From: CAWDMC01 sp963803295
GTDB taxonomy: Bacteria > Acidobacteriota > Terriglobia > UBA7540
NCBI GenBank assembly: GCA_963803295.1
Contig: CAWDMC010000009.1
Coordinates: forward strand, 620,001-684,000
Direction of reading: 5' to 3'
Length of the DNA stretch: 64,000 nucleotides
Shown: positions 63,312 through 64,000 of the stretch, piece by piece
Layout of the letters: each line of letters starts with the position of its first letter
How positions within the stretch are numbered: position 1 is the first letter of the stretch
The notes under the pieces: model-generated
What the model was told of the DNA's origin: nothing
What the model saw: only the letters and a program-made list of their open reading frames with translations
Databases searched by the model: none
Position numbers and translations under genes: made by a program

Positions 63312-64000
63312 TCATTTGCCGCGCCTTTTCAACGCCTCTTGAGCGGCCCGATGGATCGCCTGGTCCACCTCGGATTGTGCCCCGCCGGTGCGATCCGTGA
63401 CCTCGCGGTACTTCGCTTCTCCCTGCGCGGCCCGACCATGTCTGATCTCAAGGCTTCCCACCAGCAGCTTCCAGAGCATGTTGTTCGGATACTGACGCTC
63501 GAGTTGCTGGAAGAGCTCGAGTGATTTCGCGTACTGTTGCTCACTCGAACGGGAGAAGTCCTTGGCAAGGTAAAATTGCGCTTCCGCCTTCGCCAACTGC
63601 CCCTGCGTGGCTGCGGTGCGGATCTGGTTGAGCCCTAACTCACGATCACCCCCTGGTAGCAGGATCAGGAACTTGAGCATTTTTACGAGTGTGGGCAGCG
63701 TATCCACAAAGTAGTTGTAGATACCCAAGCCGAGATAGGCATCGGTGAGGTGCGGATCGAGTTGGACGGCTTTCAGCAGCAGGGCCCGCATTCGCTTGCC
63801 CGCACGCGCCGTCGCCAGGTCTTCATCGTGCAAGCCGGCTTGGCGAGCGCGCAGCGCATACGCCATGCCTTCATAAAGACAATTACGCGCTTGGTCCTGA
63901 TGAGCTTTCAAAAGCGCTTCAGCCTTGGCAATAGCCTTGTCGTTGGCCGTAGCGAACCCGATTTCCAGAGGTGAACTGCGGTCCCCGGTCACGTCGAAGA
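63312..64000 (-). CDS. TPR-like unknown protein, 5' end beyond the window
   Basis: About 229 residues seen, and the frame is still open at the right edge (FDVTGDRSS before the first visible GTG at 63992). Helical repeats include IAKAEALLKAHQDQARNCLYEGMAYALR, LKAVQLDPHLTDAYLGLGIYNYFVDTLP and AEAQFYLAKDFSRSSEQQYAKSL, a TPR-type solenoid. Pattern LGLGIYNYFVDTLP is seen in a group of acidobacterial proteins of unknown role. The C-terminus ends in RRGK. It is convergent with lipA. Confidence 0.6.
   Translation of the reverse strand, partial: FDVTGDRSSPLEIGFATANDKAIAKAEALLKAHQDQARNCLYEGMAYALRARQAGLHDEDLATARAGKRMRALLLKAVQLDPHLTDAYLGLGIYNYFVDTLPTLVKMLKFLILLPGGDRELGLNQIRTAATQGQLAKAEAQFYLAKDFSRSSEQQYAKSLELFQQLERQYPNNMLWKLLVGSLEIRHGRAAQGEAKYREVTDRTGGAQSEVDQAIHRAAQEALKRRGK

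Overview
The window looks like a chromosomal segment of a soil-type Acidobacteriota bacterium, probably a metagenome-derived contig. This is inferred from the protein families: carboxypeptidase-regulatory-domain (Oar-like) TonB receptors, a DUF6599-type protein, a very large TPR protein, PAS/sigma-54 regulators, and the order thrS-infC-rpmI-rplT-pheS-pheT-zapB-like-zapA-6S-ymdB. No rRNA is present; one tRNA-Thr(CGU) is.

Layout. 1-5.2 kb: a 5'-truncated Oar-like receptor, a radical SAM/SPASM protein and a DUF6599-type protein. 5.3-8.3 kb: a promoter and terminator hairpin that may make a small RNA, the tRNA-Thr gene, and next to its 3' end a tyrosine integrase and an excisionase-like protein, followed by 1.2 kb without a clear gene. 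8.3-14.9 kb (minus strand): a glutaminyl-cyclase-like M28 enzyme, a bidirectional array of short repeats, and an operon-like set made of a small unknown protein, an archaeo-eukaryotic-type primase with a CHC2-like zinc finger, a second unknown protein and a class II (B12) ribonucleotide reductase split by two frameshifts. 15.6-20.1 kb: two secreted glycosidases (GH38-like and GH27). 20.4-24.2 kb: a frameshifted SDR, a SprT-like protease and a scar where a 3'-truncated type III methylase abuts a 5'-truncated TGS-domain GTPase.

24.6-36 kb: mostly intact genes: TM2 and DUF2752 membrane proteins, dGTPase, a Kef-type antiporter, a COX III-like protein, a frameshifted PAS-GAF-sigma-54 regulator, SelB, Maf and DhaL/DhaK. 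36.3-41.8 kb is a graveyard: a broken PIN protein, an AbiGi-like fragment, HicBA with a frameshifted toxin, an RHH antitoxin with a stub of a partner, an intact GMC oxidoreductase/gluconate-dehydrogenase-3-like pair, and a chimera of two dead genes. 42-52.4 kb: lemA, a 13-codon lysine-rich gene with its own promoter and terminator, then the translation cluster with an ATC-initiated infC, a short PheT, ZapA and a probable 6S RNA. 52.5-64 kb: patatin, an 831-codon TPR protein, an insertion sequence, lipoproteins, serS, a ferredoxin-NADP-reductase-like protein, lipA and a partial TPR protein.

One theme runs through the window. Many genes (nrdJ, an unknown upstream of it, SDR, mod, hicA, PIN, the PAS regulator, the transposase) are broken by single-base shifts while the translation cluster is clean. 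Some shifts may be assembly errors and some real decay; reads would decide.
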